Below are positions 25,601 to 32,913 of a stretch of 36,952 nucleotides of DNA, piece after piece. Both the position numbers and the translations under genes were made by a program. Position 1 is the first letter of the stretch. Each line of letters starts with the position of its first letter. The stretch comes from Arachnia propionica (GTDB taxonomy: Bacteria; Actinomycetota; Actinomycetes; Propionibacteriales; Propionibacteriaceae), in NCBI RefSeq assembly GCF_003932785.1, contig NZ_RQYT01000028.1, forward strand, positions 1 to 36,952. The letters are read 5' to 3'. Under the pieces are notes generated by a model. The model did not search any database. It had not been told where the DNA came from and was given only the letters and a program-made list of their open reading frames with translations.

Positions 25601-26046
25601 GAGGTGTGACTCGCCCCGACCGGCACGTAGTAGGTCCGCAGCGGGGTGAAGCGGCGCCCCAGGTCGTCCTGGAAGGTCATCGCCAGCGCACCCCAGATGG
25701 GGGCGTCGTCGCCGCGCAGCACCTGATCGGTGCCGTCATCGGCGGTGTCGCGTTTCCCCTTGAGGTAGGTGAGGACGTTGCGTTGGCTGGCGTCGCGGGC
25801 CCGACCCACCGTCGCGTTGTTGGAGGCGCCGTTGAACGGCACCGATGAGGGCATCATGAGGGCCGTGTACGCGTCGAGGAGGGTGCTCTTGCCGGTGCCG
25901 GAGCCGCCGGAGATGAGGGTGGTGCCCTCGGCGATGTCGATGCGTTTGTGGCCGTGGAAGCCACCCCAGTTGACGACCTGCAGGCAGCGGGCGCGCCACT
26001 GCTGGGTCTCGTCGGCGAAGCCGGGAAGCGACGGGGCCTCACTCAT
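22666..26046 (-). CDS. jetC: Wadjet JetC / condensin MksB, SMC-like ATPase
   Basis: A 1126-residue SMC-like protein. Walker A GGSGTGKST is at residues 47-55 after a WGGFHGHKRIDI strand region. Long Arg/Glu/Ala coiled-coil arms fill the middle, around a central hinge-like globular part. The ABC signature region GGKSGGESQ is near 1008-1016 and Walker B FAPVLLDEGF at 1041-1050. In type I Wadjet and MksBEF systems this ATPase works with JetA and JetB to extrude DNA loops, and JetD cleaves small circular DNA. The start overlaps the jetB stop by 8 bases. No jetD follows; a toxin-antitoxin operon comes 16 bp later. Confidence 0.93.
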   Translation of the reverse strand: MSEAPSLPGFADETQQWRARCLQVVNWGGFHGHKRIDIAEGTTLISGGSGTGKSTLLDAYTALMMPSSVPFNGASNNATVGRARDASQRNVLTYLKGKRDTADDGTDQVLRGDDAPIWGALAMTFQDDLGRRFTPLRTYYVPVGASHTSEVTMKLFTIPGDIDLQELAAVAASRFDPRVMRTHFPAIVHHDTLTRFFDAVTSRLGIGSSGEGERALRLLARIQAGHQVKTVDRLYKELVLERPRTFDAAERVLEQFASLDQSYRDLETDGEKKRILDPIPGLHIDYLQAKGRAERIDRYGLTTGDDHTPYRLWQLRAEERLLREAEDRNRDQRRDATAAVDAAREAVARTDERVRQVEEQIRANGGGALETLGADIERGEARRERAARALDEFRERTEVLGIDDLDQAGFEDLQRRARDFLTRADEASTDLMGRRDRCIEARPALDGEIEAIGQELESLRHRSGLVPMDHDRARNLIAEACGMSPAELPFAAELMDLAPEYEQWRLAAEVTLRGVGLTLLMDHRRQREIRQRIDGLELGRRISFEGVELGLPLRESGDERYLSGRLRFKVDSPFAGWVQERVSRPGFDHLCVDGPEQLGGDEPKVTIRGQVSSGRRGAHGWNRNQRPVLGFDSATRVAELQQQLQDRVAERTRLAEEIEGLQEAHERLRREEAAHTTVLATAWENIDVAVIDAELAELRARHEALLRNSDILTELKGSLDALVARREEQRLAHHQATLLLEGFRTEHGEIVDRQDAVALEVEALEGAGVARLDADDEGHLDEALREGRGEVTWQGLRDAMRDLGRRLRTELGTESARAEMLEGQLRTIFERFNDRWPDPNRGVDVASYRDYAEILTGIIHHGLFERRQVFKRHFQEWSGNDLKLLGDSFEEALEDIHDRLDPVNDILGDLPFGAGEDRLRITVRQLHPQALTVFRRQLRQLSSNVAVEWDDEQMDERFAQLRSFVTSLAEVEGSSARDDLLDVRRHIEVTATKVDREGRVLSTYASLGGKSGGESQELVSFIVGAALRYQLGDETRTKPRFAPVLLDEGFIKADGEFAFRAVRAWRGLGFQLIIGAPLDKVTGLEPHCDLILAVTKNDRTGYSYIQPLQEIEDDDSLEPEEAATPG

Positions 26047-26869
26047 CGCGGTCCTCCTCGGGCAGGTCGGCGTCCAGGTCGTCCTCGTCATCCGCGGCCT
26101 CGGCGGCCCGGGCCGCCTCGATGGCAGCAGCCTGGTCGGGGGTCAGGTCGATGAGCGACGGTTCCGGCTCGGGTTCGTCGGGGGTGGGGTCGTTCTGGCG
26201 TTGCAGCCAGGCGAGGAGTTCCTTGAGTCTCCCGATCGGCAGCAGGGTCTCGATGACGGGCGAGATGACGAGGCGGTCCTCCTCGGCGGTGCGCTCCAGG
26301 ATCCCCATCGCGCGGAGGTTCTCGATGGCGTTGCGGGTGCGCGACTCGTCGCCGTAGACATCCGTCGCCGACGGGGGCCGGTACCGCGCGACCGCGTCGA
26401 TGCACTCCTGCCGATCCACCCACACCCGGCCGGAGCCGGTGCTCTCGGCGAGGTGACGCTGCCTCAGGTGGACCATGAGGACGGTCTCCTCCCGGGTGTA
26501 GGAGGTGTCGCGCAGCAGCGTCGGGAAGCGACGCGGCACCTCGGAGCGAACCTGCACCTTGTAGGCGACCCCGCGTTCCGCGTCCATGACGAGGTCGAGG
26601 AACAGGTCGTTGAGGCGGCTGCGGAGGATGCGCCGGTTGCGGACGAGGGTCTCCCAGGCGCGCGGGTGGCGGTCGCGGGTGATGAGCGGGGTGCGGATGA
26701 GCCCGACGAGGCACTGCCGCACGTCGAGGGGCAGCTCACCGTCGTCGCCCTCGAACAGGGAGAGGGAACTGTCCCGGGTGTCGTCCTCGACCGCCTCCGG
26801 GTCGATGAACCCGTCGTCGACGGAGGTTGGCTCGTCGAGGATGTCCGGGTGCTCGTCATGGTCAGCCAT
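26039..26869 (-). CDS. jetB: Wadjet JetB / condensin MksE (DUF4194)
   Basis: A 276-residue DUF4194 protein. After an acidic disordered N terminus (HPDILDEPTSVDDGF) comes the conserved core: LPLDVRQCLVGLIRTPLI, then RILRSRLNDLFLDLVMD, SYTREETVLMVHLRQR, and a winged-helix-like TRNAIENLRAMGIL...LVISPVIETLL. The last 50 residues are acidic. MksE/JetB (KITE-like) dimers bind the kleisin JetA and the JetC heads. The ATG at 26869 overlaps the jetA stop by 8 bases, and the stop overlaps jetC by 8 bases, an intact three-gene operon. Confidence 0.92.
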   Translation of the reverse strand: MADHDEHPDILDEPTSVDDGFIDPEAVEDDTRDSSLSLFEGDDGELPLDVRQCLVGLIRTPLITRDRHPRAWETLVRNRRILRSRLNDLFLDLVMDAERGVAYKVQVRSEVPRRFPTLLRDTSYTREETVLMVHLRQRHLAESTGSGRVWVDRQECIDAVARYRPPSATDVYGDESRTRNAIENLRAMGILERTAEEDRLVISPVIETLLPIGRLKELLAWLQRQNDPTPDEPEPEPSLIDLTPDQAAAIEAARAAEAADDEDDLDADLPEEDRDE

Positions 26870-28361
26870 GGGTGTGTCCCTTCGGGGTGCTGAACTCGTG
26901 CGCTGTGACGGGGACCTCGGGCAGGAGGAGGTCGCGGGAGGTGCCGTCGGGGCGGATGGTGGTGACGGGGGTGAGCGCGTCGGTCTCGCCCTCCCACAGC
27001 CCCAGCCGGGTGAGGACCTGCAGCAGCCCGAGGATCTCGACGGGGCGACGCAGGTGGTCGGGGAGGGAGTTGAAGGCCTCGGAGAGGGTGGTCGCACCAT
27101 GGTCGGTGAGGGCCCGGCGGAGGGCGTCGCGGACCTCGGCGAGGAGGGGCCCGCCGTAACGGCGGACCTGATCCAGCGACGGCGGCGGCGGGGCGCTGGC
27201 GTCGACGTCCTCGAGCGCGGCGGGCGGGAGGTCGTCGGCGGGGTCGTGGAAGCGGGTGCGCAGATGATCGGTCTCGACGCGGCCGGGCATCCAGGGCATG
27301 GGGACGTAGTCGCGGGGGCGGGCGTCGGTCATCCAGGTGGCGAGCTGCTGGTCGAGCTGCCGCAGCACCTGGCCGAGTTCCCGGTTGGTGCGGGAGTCGA
27401 CGGCGGTGAGGTGGTCGGCCAGCGCCCGCGACGCCTTGTGCTGCTTCTCCTGCACGTTGCGGACCCCGGTGCGCATGATGGAGGCGGCGGCGAGGAACTC
27501 CTTGCGTTCGCGTCGGGTGAGGCCGATGGCCTCGGCGAAGGGGTGGTCGACGATGGCACGCAGGTCGCGTCGGAAGCTCGCGAGGAGGGTCTCGTCGCTG
27601 AGGATCGCCAACGCACCCTCGAAGGCCCTGCCCTGCTCGGTGCTGGCGGTGAGGTCGCGGCTGGCGGCGAGGTAGTCGTCGAGGACCTCGCCCTTGGGGC
27701 GTTCCTCGGCGCGGAAGTCGCGGATCATGTCGCGGTGGATGCGGTCGATCTCCTCCTCGACGCGACGGAAGTCGCCGGGGAGCTGGGACAGCAGGTTGCG
27801 GACGTTGAGGTAGCCGCTGAGGACCTCCTCGTCGGAGGCGGCCCGGAGTTCACCGCCGGAGGCGAGGCGGGTGTGTTCGGCGGTGAGCCGGGCGATCTCG
27901 TCCTCGAGGGCGGCGATCCGGGCCTCGCGGTCGGGGTTGGCGTCGAGGGCGGTGCGGCTGACGGCCTCGACGATGGTGGTGAGGCGGGACTCGCTGATGA
28001 GGGCCCGGTCGCGGGACATCTCGTCGAAGACCCGTTGGGCGGTGAGGGTGGCGGAGGTGAGTTCGTAGACCTCGCCGCCCTCGTCGTCGGGGAGGCGACG
28101 CAGCCAGCCCTCGCGCATCCAGGCGCGGCACAGGCCGAGCCCGTGGGCGCCGGGTGGCAGTTCGTGGCCGAGGCTGGCGAGTTCCTCGAGGTGGGCGTCG
28201 ACCTGCGAGTGGAGCCGGTCGGCGCGCACCGACTTGGTGTGCTGGGGGAAGCAGGTCCGGAAGGTGGCCATGGCGAGCCACGACCACTTGTACGTCACGA
28301 GCCTGAGGGTCGGCCCCTCCCCCGCCTCCTTGAGACGGGCCACCTCCGCCGCGATGCTCAC
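26862..28361 (-). CDS. jetA: Wadjet JetA / condensin MksF (DUF3375)
   Basis: A 499-residue DUF3375 protein, the kleisin-like MukF counterpart. Recognisable parts are LRLVTYKWSWLAMATFRTCF near the N terminus, the coiled-coil ALEDEIARLTAEHTRLASGG, VEEEIDRIHRDMIRDFR, and RTNRELGQVLRQLDQQLATW. The GTG at 28361 is chosen because GGAGGAGG lies 6 nt before it and the upstream frame is Pro/Arg-rich without family character. It is the first gene of the jetABC operon. No operator was identified; the nearest upstream structure is the hairpin element at 28589-28667. Confidence 0.92.
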   Translation of the reverse strand: MSIAAEVARLKEAGEGPTLRLVTYKWSWLAMATFRTCFPQHTKSVRADRLHSQVDAHLEELASLGHELPPGAHGLGLCRAWMREGWLRRLPDDEGGEVYELTSATLTAQRVFDEMSRDRALISESRLTTIVEAVSRTALDANPDREARIAALEDEIARLTAEHTRLASGGELRAASDEEVLSGYLNVRNLLSQLPGDFRRVEEEIDRIHRDMIRDFRAEERPKGEVLDDYLAASRDLTASTEQGRAFEGALAILSDETLLASFRRDLRAIVDHPFAEAIGLTRRERKEFLAAASIMRTGVRNVQEKQHKASRALADHLTAVDSRTNRELGQVLRQLDQQLATWMTDARPRDYVPMPWMPGRVETDHLRTRFHDPADDLPPAALEDVDASAPPPPSLDQVRRYGGPLLAEVRDALRRALTDHGATTLSEAFNSLPDHLRRPVEILGLLQVLTRLGLWEGETDALTPVTTIRPDGTSRDLLLPEVPVTAHEFSTPKGHTHG

Positions 28362-28713
28362 ATCACCCCTCCTCCGGTCGCGCCCCAAGATGGTACCCGC
28401 CCGCCACGTCCGGGGGCTCCCCGCGGGTGCGTCGGGGACATCCGACGGACGCTCCGGCACCTTCCAGAGCCTCCCGGGGCCGACCGGAGCCCCCGCCGGA
28501 CCAGGCCCACGCCAGACGAGAACCACTCCAGGCCGGGGAACGACTCGCGGATGCCCAATTCACGTCACCTGCACCCGCCCTACCTCCATGAGCACGAACC
28601 GCCGCGTTGCTTCCACGAGACCCCTCTTTGAAACGTTTCAAGCGAAGCAGAACGGCGGTTCGTGACCGGATCGAGCGCGGCATGAGGCCTGAAGCACGAG
28701 GGGGTGGGGGCCG
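28362..28713. other. 352-bp non-coding region upstream of jetA
   Basis: It holds the jetA ribosome binding site, about 220 bp of GC-rich sequence without a convincing frame or promoter, and the hairpin element at 28589-28667. The DUF4143 ATPase gene ends at 28714, so both jetA and the ATPase gene are on the minus strand and read-through into jetA is possible. Confidence 0.6.
28589..28667. repeat. Hairpin element, copy 1
   Basis: A 79-bp element. Outer arms CACGAACCGCCG (28593-28604) and its complement (28653-28664) extend imperfectly inward to about 20 bp. In the loop lies the perfect 14-bp palindrome TTGAAACGTTTCAA (28628-28641). It is nearly identical (about seven differences) to 30103-30180 and in the same orientation. 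The two copies bracket the DUF4143 ATPase gene and its 23-bp array. Confidence 0.85.
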
Positions 28714-29949
28714 TCAGAGTCCCCGCCACAGGGCCGCGATGGGCATGGCCCACAGCCGCTCCCCCAAGGGGAAGGACATGGTGCCGGTGTGCAGGACGAA
28801 GCCCCTGACGAACTGGTCGCCGATCTGGTCCCGCAGCCACGCCAGGTGTCGGGCGTCGCGTTTCGTGGCCGTCATGGCGGCCTTGACCTCGATCCCCACC
28901 ACCGCGCCCACCCTGGACTCCAGCACGATGTCCACCTCATGGGATCCGTTGGTGTCGCGAAAATGGAACGCCTCATGGTTGGGCCGCAGCAGGGGACGCA
29001 GCTGCGCCATGACGAAGGTCTCGATGACTCGTCCCAGCCGATTCGCGTCCAGGAGCAGGCCCTGTGCATCGTCGCCAGCCAGATGCATGGCCATTCCAGG
29101 GTCGACGAGATGCAGTCTGGGCGCCTTCACTGCCCGACGCAGCCGGTTGACACCCCACGAGGGAATGCGTTCGATGATGCGGAGCTCCTCCAGGAGGTCG
29201 AGGTGGGTCCTGACCGTGCGCTGATCGACGTCAGCGAACTCAGCGAGCGACTGGAGCGACGGGAGTCCGGCAGTGTTCAGGGCAGCCGCACGCACCAGGC
29301 GGAGCAAGGCCTGGGGCCTGCGCACCGTCTGGAGTTCCTGTGCGTCGCGATGCACGAGCTGTTCGACGTATCCGTCGTACCAGCGGGCGCGACCGCGAGC
29401 ACTGAGCCCGACGGCTGCCGGAAACCCACCCCGGGCTGCCATGGCCACGTGGTCGACGAGACCCGGGGCGTCGCGGAGCTCCCCCACGGGAGGGTTGTCA
29501 ACGGCGAAGAGACGCTCCAAAACCTCGTGACCTCGAGGACCGTGCTCGATCTCCGCCTGGGTGAGACCGAACATGGGGACCGGGACGATCCGACCCGTCG
29601 CAGGCCAACCGGCTCCGCTGAGCCGGGAGCGGACACTTCCGGTGATGAGGTAGCGCCCGGGGGTCGCCCCGGAGTCGACCGCTCGCTTCACGGCACCCAA
29701 TGACTCGGGGGCACGTTGCCACTCATCGATCAACACAGGGGGCAGCATGGCCGCCAGAACCTCGTCCGGGGCCATGGCCAGGGCACCTGCTTGCTCCGGT
29801 CGATCGAGACGAAGCGTCGAAGCGGCCCGGCGCAGAGCCGTCGTGGTCTTGCCGCACCCCCTGGGGCCGGTCAGCATCACGGCGGGCAGCTCCTGCAGCA
29901 CCTCATCCAACAGGGTGTCCACGAAACGTGGGATGTAGTCGTCGGGCAT
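28714..29949 (-). CDS. AAA ATPase with C-terminal DUF4143 (PD-(D/E)XK-like) domain, copy 2
   Basis: A 411-residue protein of the same family as 417-1688. Walker A GPRGCGKT is at residues 28-35, with VLIDEWQ as Walker B and YLITGS as sensor region. A winged-helix-like part (LQSLAEFADVDQRTVRTHLDLLEEL) lies between the two domains and could bind DNA. The C-terminal domain has HEVDIVLE and GIEVKAA, the spacing of PD-(D/E)XK folds. The ATG at 29949 has AAGGAG 4 nt upstream; the longer in-frame start at 30012 would run through the repeat array. It is bracketed by two hairpin elements and preceded by four 23-bp repeats. Its role is unknown. Confidence 0.9.
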   Translation of the reverse strand: MPDDYIPRFVDTLLDEVLQELPAVMLTGPRGCGKTTTALRRAASTLRLDRPEQAGALAMAPDEVLAAMLPPVLIDEWQRAPESLGAVKRAVDSGATPGRYLITGSVRSRLSGAGWPATGRIVPVPMFGLTQAEIEHGPRGHEVLERLFAVDNPPVGELRDAPGLVDHVAMAARGGFPAAVGLSARGRARWYDGYVEQLVHRDAQELQTVRRPQALLRLVRAAALNTAGLPSLQSLAEFADVDQRTVRTHLDLLEELRIIERIPSWGVNRLRRAVKAPRLHLVDPGMAMHLAGDDAQGLLLDANRLGRVIETFVMAQLRPLLRPNHEAFHFRDTNGSHEVDIVLESRVGAVVGIEVKAAMTATKRDARHLAWLRDQIGDQFVRGFVLHTGTMSFPLGERLWAMPIAALWRGL

Positions 29950-29976
29950 GATGCTCCTTGAGGGACGAACACTGCC

Positions 29977-29982
29977 ATCGTA
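29977..29982 (-). promoter_or_regulatory. Predicted -10 box of DUF4143 ATPase copy 2
   Basis: TACGAT on the minus strand fits TANNNT. It would give a leader of about 20 nt with AAGGAG as ribosome binding site before the ATG at 29949. The 23-bp array begins two bases upstream of it. Confidence 0.45.
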
Positions 29983-29983
29983 G

Positions 29984-30075
29984 CCCTGATGCAGCTGTGA
30001 CACGGCTCCCAATGCTGTTTTTGCACACCTTCTGATGCTGTTTCAGCACGGCTCCTGATGTCGATCCAGCACGAC
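29984..30075. repeat. Four 23-bp direct repeats upstream of DUF4143 ATPase copy 2
   Basis: Units 29984-30006, 30007-30029, 30030-30052 and 30053-30075 are contiguous. The plus-strand pattern is TGATGC near the left and GCACGGC at the right. Against the third unit, the others agree at 15, 16 and 17 of 23 positions. The third contains a perfect TGCTG/CAGCA inverted repeat. The array directly abuts the predicted -10 box of the ATPase gene, as in copy 1, but the repeat sequence differs. Confidence 0.8.
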
Positions 30076-30102
30076 CCCAGCCCCGACCACCCCGCCTCCC
30101 GG

Positions 30103-30180
30103 TGAGCACGAACCGCCGCTTTGCTTCCACGAGACCCTGTTTGAAACGTTTCAATAAAAGCAGAACGGCGGTTCGTGACC
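30103..30180. repeat. Hairpin element, copy 2
   Basis: A 78-bp element. Outer arms CACGAACCGCCG (30107-30118) and its complement (30166-30177) extend to 20 bp with two mismatches. The centre has the perfect palindrome TTGAAACGTTTCAA (30141-30154), which resembles LacI-family operators with a central CG. It lies 27 bp upstream of the 23-bp array and is directly repeated at 28589-28667. Confidence 0.85.
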
Positions 30181-30373
30181 AAGGGCGCGACGTGAGGGGA
30201 GGCGACGCGGGCCTGCGGTCCGTCGTTCGTGACCGCTGGAGCGGGGGTGAGAGGGGACCCAAGCAGGCGTGCGGACAGGCGCATCCACTGCGGTCGCCCC
30301 AGCCCCCGTCAGTCCCTCCCGCCAGGACGCCATCGTGACGCTCCTCGTCACGATCCCCCCACCGCGCACCCTC

Positions 30374-30379
30374 TAGACT
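30374..30379 (+). promoter_or_regulatory. Predicted -10 box of the DUF3151 gene
   Basis: TAGACT, 6 nt before the ATG at 30386, predicts a leaderless transcript. Confidence 0.5.
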
Positions 30380-30385
30380 CGGGTC

Positions 30386-30811
30386 ATGACTGGGACGCAT
30401 CCGAACCTCATGGCCTCCAACTTCGTCGTTCACCTTCCTGAGGATCCCGCGACCGCACTCGTCGAGCAGGGCGACCTGCTGGACGCGACAGCCGCACACC
30501 CGTCGTCGTCGCTGTGCTGGGCGCTGCTCGCCGAGCAGAGCCTCGCCGAGGACACCCTGAACAGCACCCTCGCCGCCTACGCCTACGCCCGCACCGGCTA
30601 CCATCGCGGGCTCGACCAGCTGCGTCGCAACGGCTGGAAGGGGTCGGGGCAGGTGCCGTGGGAGCACGAGCCCAACCGGGGTTTTCTCATGAGTCTGTGG
30701 CTGCTGAGCGTCGCGGCGGGCCGGATCGGCGAGACCGACGAGCAGCAGCGCTGCGCCCAGTTCCTCCGCGACTCCTCCGAGACGGCCTGGCAGGAACTCG
30801 CCGGGGCCTGA
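30386..30811 (+). CDS. DUF3151 protein
   Basis: A 141-residue protein matching the actinobacterial DUF3151 pattern: ATAAHPSSSLCWALLAEQSL, then AYAYARTGYHRGLDQLRRNGWKG, GQVPWEHEPNRGFL and LRDSSETAWQEL. The helical hairpins resemble TPR-like repeats. The function of the family is not known to me. It is widely conserved in actinobacterial chromosomes, so it marks core chromosome on this side of the accessory block. The start at 30386 is supported by the -10 box 6 nt upstream. Confidence 0.9.
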   Translation: MTGTHPNLMASNFVVHLPEDPATALVEQGDLLDATAAHPSSSLCWALLAEQSLAEDTLNSTLAAYAYARTGYHRGLDQLRRNGWKGSGQVPWEHEPNRGFLMSLWLLSVAAGRIGETDEQQRCAQFLRDSSETAWQELAGA

Positions 30812-30843
30812 ACCCGGCAGCCCCGCCGCTGGTCGAGCCGGGT
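30812..30843. terminator. Inverted repeat after the DUF3151 gene
   Basis: ACCCGGC (30812-30818) and GCCGGGT (30837-30843) can pair around an 18-nt loop, directly after the DUF3151 stop and before the converging solenoid gene. No T tract follows, so termination is only likely from position. Confidence 0.35.
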
Positions 30844-30927
30844 CCGCAGCCTACGGACGGAAAGGGGCGGGCTCAGGCGGTGTGCCCTCCGTTGGTCCGT
30901 TGGGGAGCCGAGTCCCCGACGACCCGC

Positions 30928-32913
30928 TCAACCCTGCTCGAGCAACCCCAGGCAACGACGCAGCGTGGCCTGTTTCTCCTCGTCCTCCCGGATCGAGGGT
31001 GCCAGCCGCCGGTCGTCGTCCAGCAGTGAGCGCAGTCCGAGGAGGACCTGCTCCGCGATCCCCGGCTCCCGCTCCCGCAGCAGCCCACACAGCTCCACCT
31101 CCAGGCCGGGGGTCCAGCCGTCGCGAAGCTCACGGGCCACCAGATCCACCGTCTCCTCGGCTGACAGTGGCCAGGGTTCACCCAGGCCGAGCAGCACACT
31201 CCCGCACACCGCGCGGTCGTACTCGGCCTCTCGGATCAGGGCGCCCAGTCGGGTCACCAGTTCCGCACGCTGCGCGTCGTCGATGCGTCCGATCCACTCC
31301 GCCGCCAACCTGGCCGCCTTCCCGGCGTAGAAGTTCTCCACGACCAGCAGGTCGACGATCCTCGGCCAGGCCTGACGAACCGGCAACACACCCGCGTCGA
31401 CCAAGCCCTTCACGCAGGCGACGGTCACGTCCTCGTCGCTGTCCTCGTCCGCCAGAAGGCCCTGCCACCAGGCGATCAGCTGCGGGTGGTCCCGCTGCGG
31501 GAAACCGTCGTCGAGGGCCTGGTCATGGTTGGGTCCGCATGCCTCCAGGGCTCTCTCCCAGTCCGTCACCTCCCCGGTGTGACGGGCCAGCCGGATCAGG
31601 TCGTCGGTGTTCTCCGCCGCCGCGCGGGCCGCCTGCAGGTCAGCTTCCGTGTCGGCCCAGTGGGGGTTCGCCGGGTCCCACCGCTTCGCGACGGCGCGCA
31701 GCGGACCCTGCAGGTCGTCCGGCCAGGTCGCGATCCATTCGGCGAGGGTGCGCCCGGTGAACTCGTCGTCGGGTTCTCGGGTGGTCAGGTATTCGGCCAC
31801 CACCTGCGCCAGGATCTCCCCCGGAACCACGTCGGCCTCCTGGAAGGCCGACCCGATGGGGGCTCCGATTTGCGGTTCGATGGCCACGTTCAGGTCCTCA
31901 TCCGCGAGGTCTTCGCCCTGCTCCAGGCCCCACCGCAGCGTGGCCGCCAGGTGGTTCTCCCAGCGAGGATCCCCGGCGACGGCGAGGGCATGGGCGACGC
32001 TGGCTCGAGGATGGGTCCACCCCTCAACGGGGCCGTCGAACCGTGAGGCAGCCCCGTCGAGGGCGTCGAGCACCTCAGGGGTACGGGGCAGGCGCAGCAG
32101 AAGGGTGATGGCGTCCTCAGCGGGCAGGGTGTCATCACGGGTTCCGGCGAGAACCTGTCGGATGGCATCACAGGTGGCCGATCGACGGCGGTCAGCGGCG
32201 TCGAGGAGTCCGATCATCACGGATTCGGTCGGCTCGAAGGCGGCCAGCAGTTCGGGGCCGCGCGGGACGTCGCCGAGCCAGGCGACGAATTCGTGTTCCT
32301 CCACCAGCACCTGGTGGGTTGCCACCAGTGCGACGTCCTGGTCCGTTGCGGTGCCTGCTGCGAAGCGGCCGAGGGCAGCAGGCACCGCGAGGCGAGGGTC
32401 ATCGCTGCCCGGGAACAGGCCGTGATGTCCAAGGGCCACCGCGGCGGCCCAGGCGAGGTCCCCGTGATCCTCGAGGGCCGAGATCAGGGCGTCGGTGAGT
32501 TCCGGGGTCGGCGGGCCGATGAGGGACACGACCTCGGCGGCCGCCACCACTTCGTCGCCTCCGGCCGAGATGAGAGCCGCAAGCACGGGGTAGGAGGCCA
32601 GCAGCACGGAACGCATGTCCTGTGCGGTGCTGCTGGGGTTCTCGACGACCGCCTTGGCAGCGCTCTGGATGAGGGTCAGGGGTGGTTCGGGAGGCAGTCC
32701 GTCGGCGATCATCGCCACAGCCACCTCGACGGTGGGCACGGCAGCCGCGCAGAGCCCACCCTGGTGCAGGACGGAGTACTCCAGCTCATCCAGGGCCTCC
32801 TCGTCGCCCGCGGCCATCTTCTCGATGAGCGTCGGCACGTTGCGAGCGGACCCGTAGGCATGTTGCAGGGAGTCCCAATCGACGGCTTTCAAGGCCTTCT
32901 TCCACATCGACAT
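30928..32913 (-). CDS. Predicted helical-repeat (HEAT-like) protein, paralog A
   Basis: A 661-residue, acidic, Ala/Leu-rich protein that I cannot assign to a family. The whole length reads as paired helices, for example AAEVVSLIGPPTPELTDAL followed by WAAAVALGHHGLFPGSDDP, so a solenoid is likely. No signal peptide, membrane segment or enzyme motif was seen. It is a clear paralog of the protein encoded at 33010-35001: both begin (S/T)xWKK(A/T)(L/M)KAVDW, share HHxLFPGSDDPRL, LIRLPRTPEVLDA-like, HPQLxAWWQG and end LRRCLGLLEQG. The gene follows paralog B by 96 bp and ends the HTH-ParA operon. Its start lacks a strong ribosome binding site. Confidence 0.8.
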   Translation of the reverse strand: MSMWKKALKAVDWDSLQHAYGSARNVPTLIEKMAAGDEEALDELEYSVLHQGGLCAAAVPTVEVAVAMIADGLPPEPPLTLIQSAAKAVVENPSSTAQDMRSVLLASYPVLAALISAGGDEVVAAAEVVSLIGPPTPELTDALISALEDHGDLAWAAAVALGHHGLFPGSDDPRLAVPAALGRFAAGTATDQDVALVATHQVLVEEHEFVAWLGDVPRGPELLAAFEPTESVMIGLLDAADRRRSATCDAIRQVLAGTRDDTLPAEDAITLLLRLPRTPEVLDALDGAASRFDGPVEGWTHPRASVAHALAVAGDPRWENHLAATLRWGLEQGEDLADEDLNVAIEPQIGAPIGSAFQEADVVPGEILAQVVAEYLTTREPDDEFTGRTLAEWIATWPDDLQGPLRAVAKRWDPANPHWADTEADLQAARAAAENTDDLIRLARHTGEVTDWERALEACGPNHDQALDDGFPQRDHPQLIAWWQGLLADEDSDEDVTVACVKGLVDAGVLPVRQAWPRIVDLLVVENFYAGKAARLAAEWIGRIDDAQRAELVTRLGALIREAEYDRAVCGSVLLGLGEPWPLSAEETVDLVARELRDGWTPGLEVELCGLLREREPGIAEQVLLGLRSLLDDDRRLAPSIREDEEKQATLRRCLGLLEQG

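Larger units (their letters stand above)
28589..30180. other. Hairpin-bounded DUF4143 ATPase cassette
   Basis: One complete gene (28714-29949) with its promoter array (29984-30075) lies between two directly repeated 78-79 bp hairpin elements. No other gene is included. This resembles a unit that could be gained or lost by recombination between the copies, or one inserted beside an existing repeat that was copied. It could also be coincidence if the hairpin is abundant in this genome. Confidence 0.45.
29950..30385. other. 436-bp non-coding region with repeat array, hairpin element and DUF3151 promoter
   Basis: It contains the DUF4143 leader and -10 box, the 23-bp array (29984-30075), the second hairpin element (30103-30180), and about 190 bp of GC-rich sequence leading to the -10 box of the DUF3151 gene. 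TTCGTGACC recurs at 30172-30180 and 30228-30236. No coding frame is convincing. Confidence 0.6.

Noticed and set aside
23266-25848. An 860-residue plus-strand open frame
   Set aside because: It is the antisense shadow of jetC; its protein is Gly/Pro/Arg-rich without domains, while jetC has Walker A, signature and Walker B.
22666-28361. Complete four-gene Wadjet system
   Set aside because: No protein with DUF3322/DUF2220 character is encoded after jetC or elsewhere in the window; only jetA, jetB and jetC are present.
28580-28840. Small proteins read through the hairpin elements (also near 29877-30284)
   Set aside because: The similar peptides come only from the two hairpin repeats being open in one frame; there is no ribosome binding site or family match.
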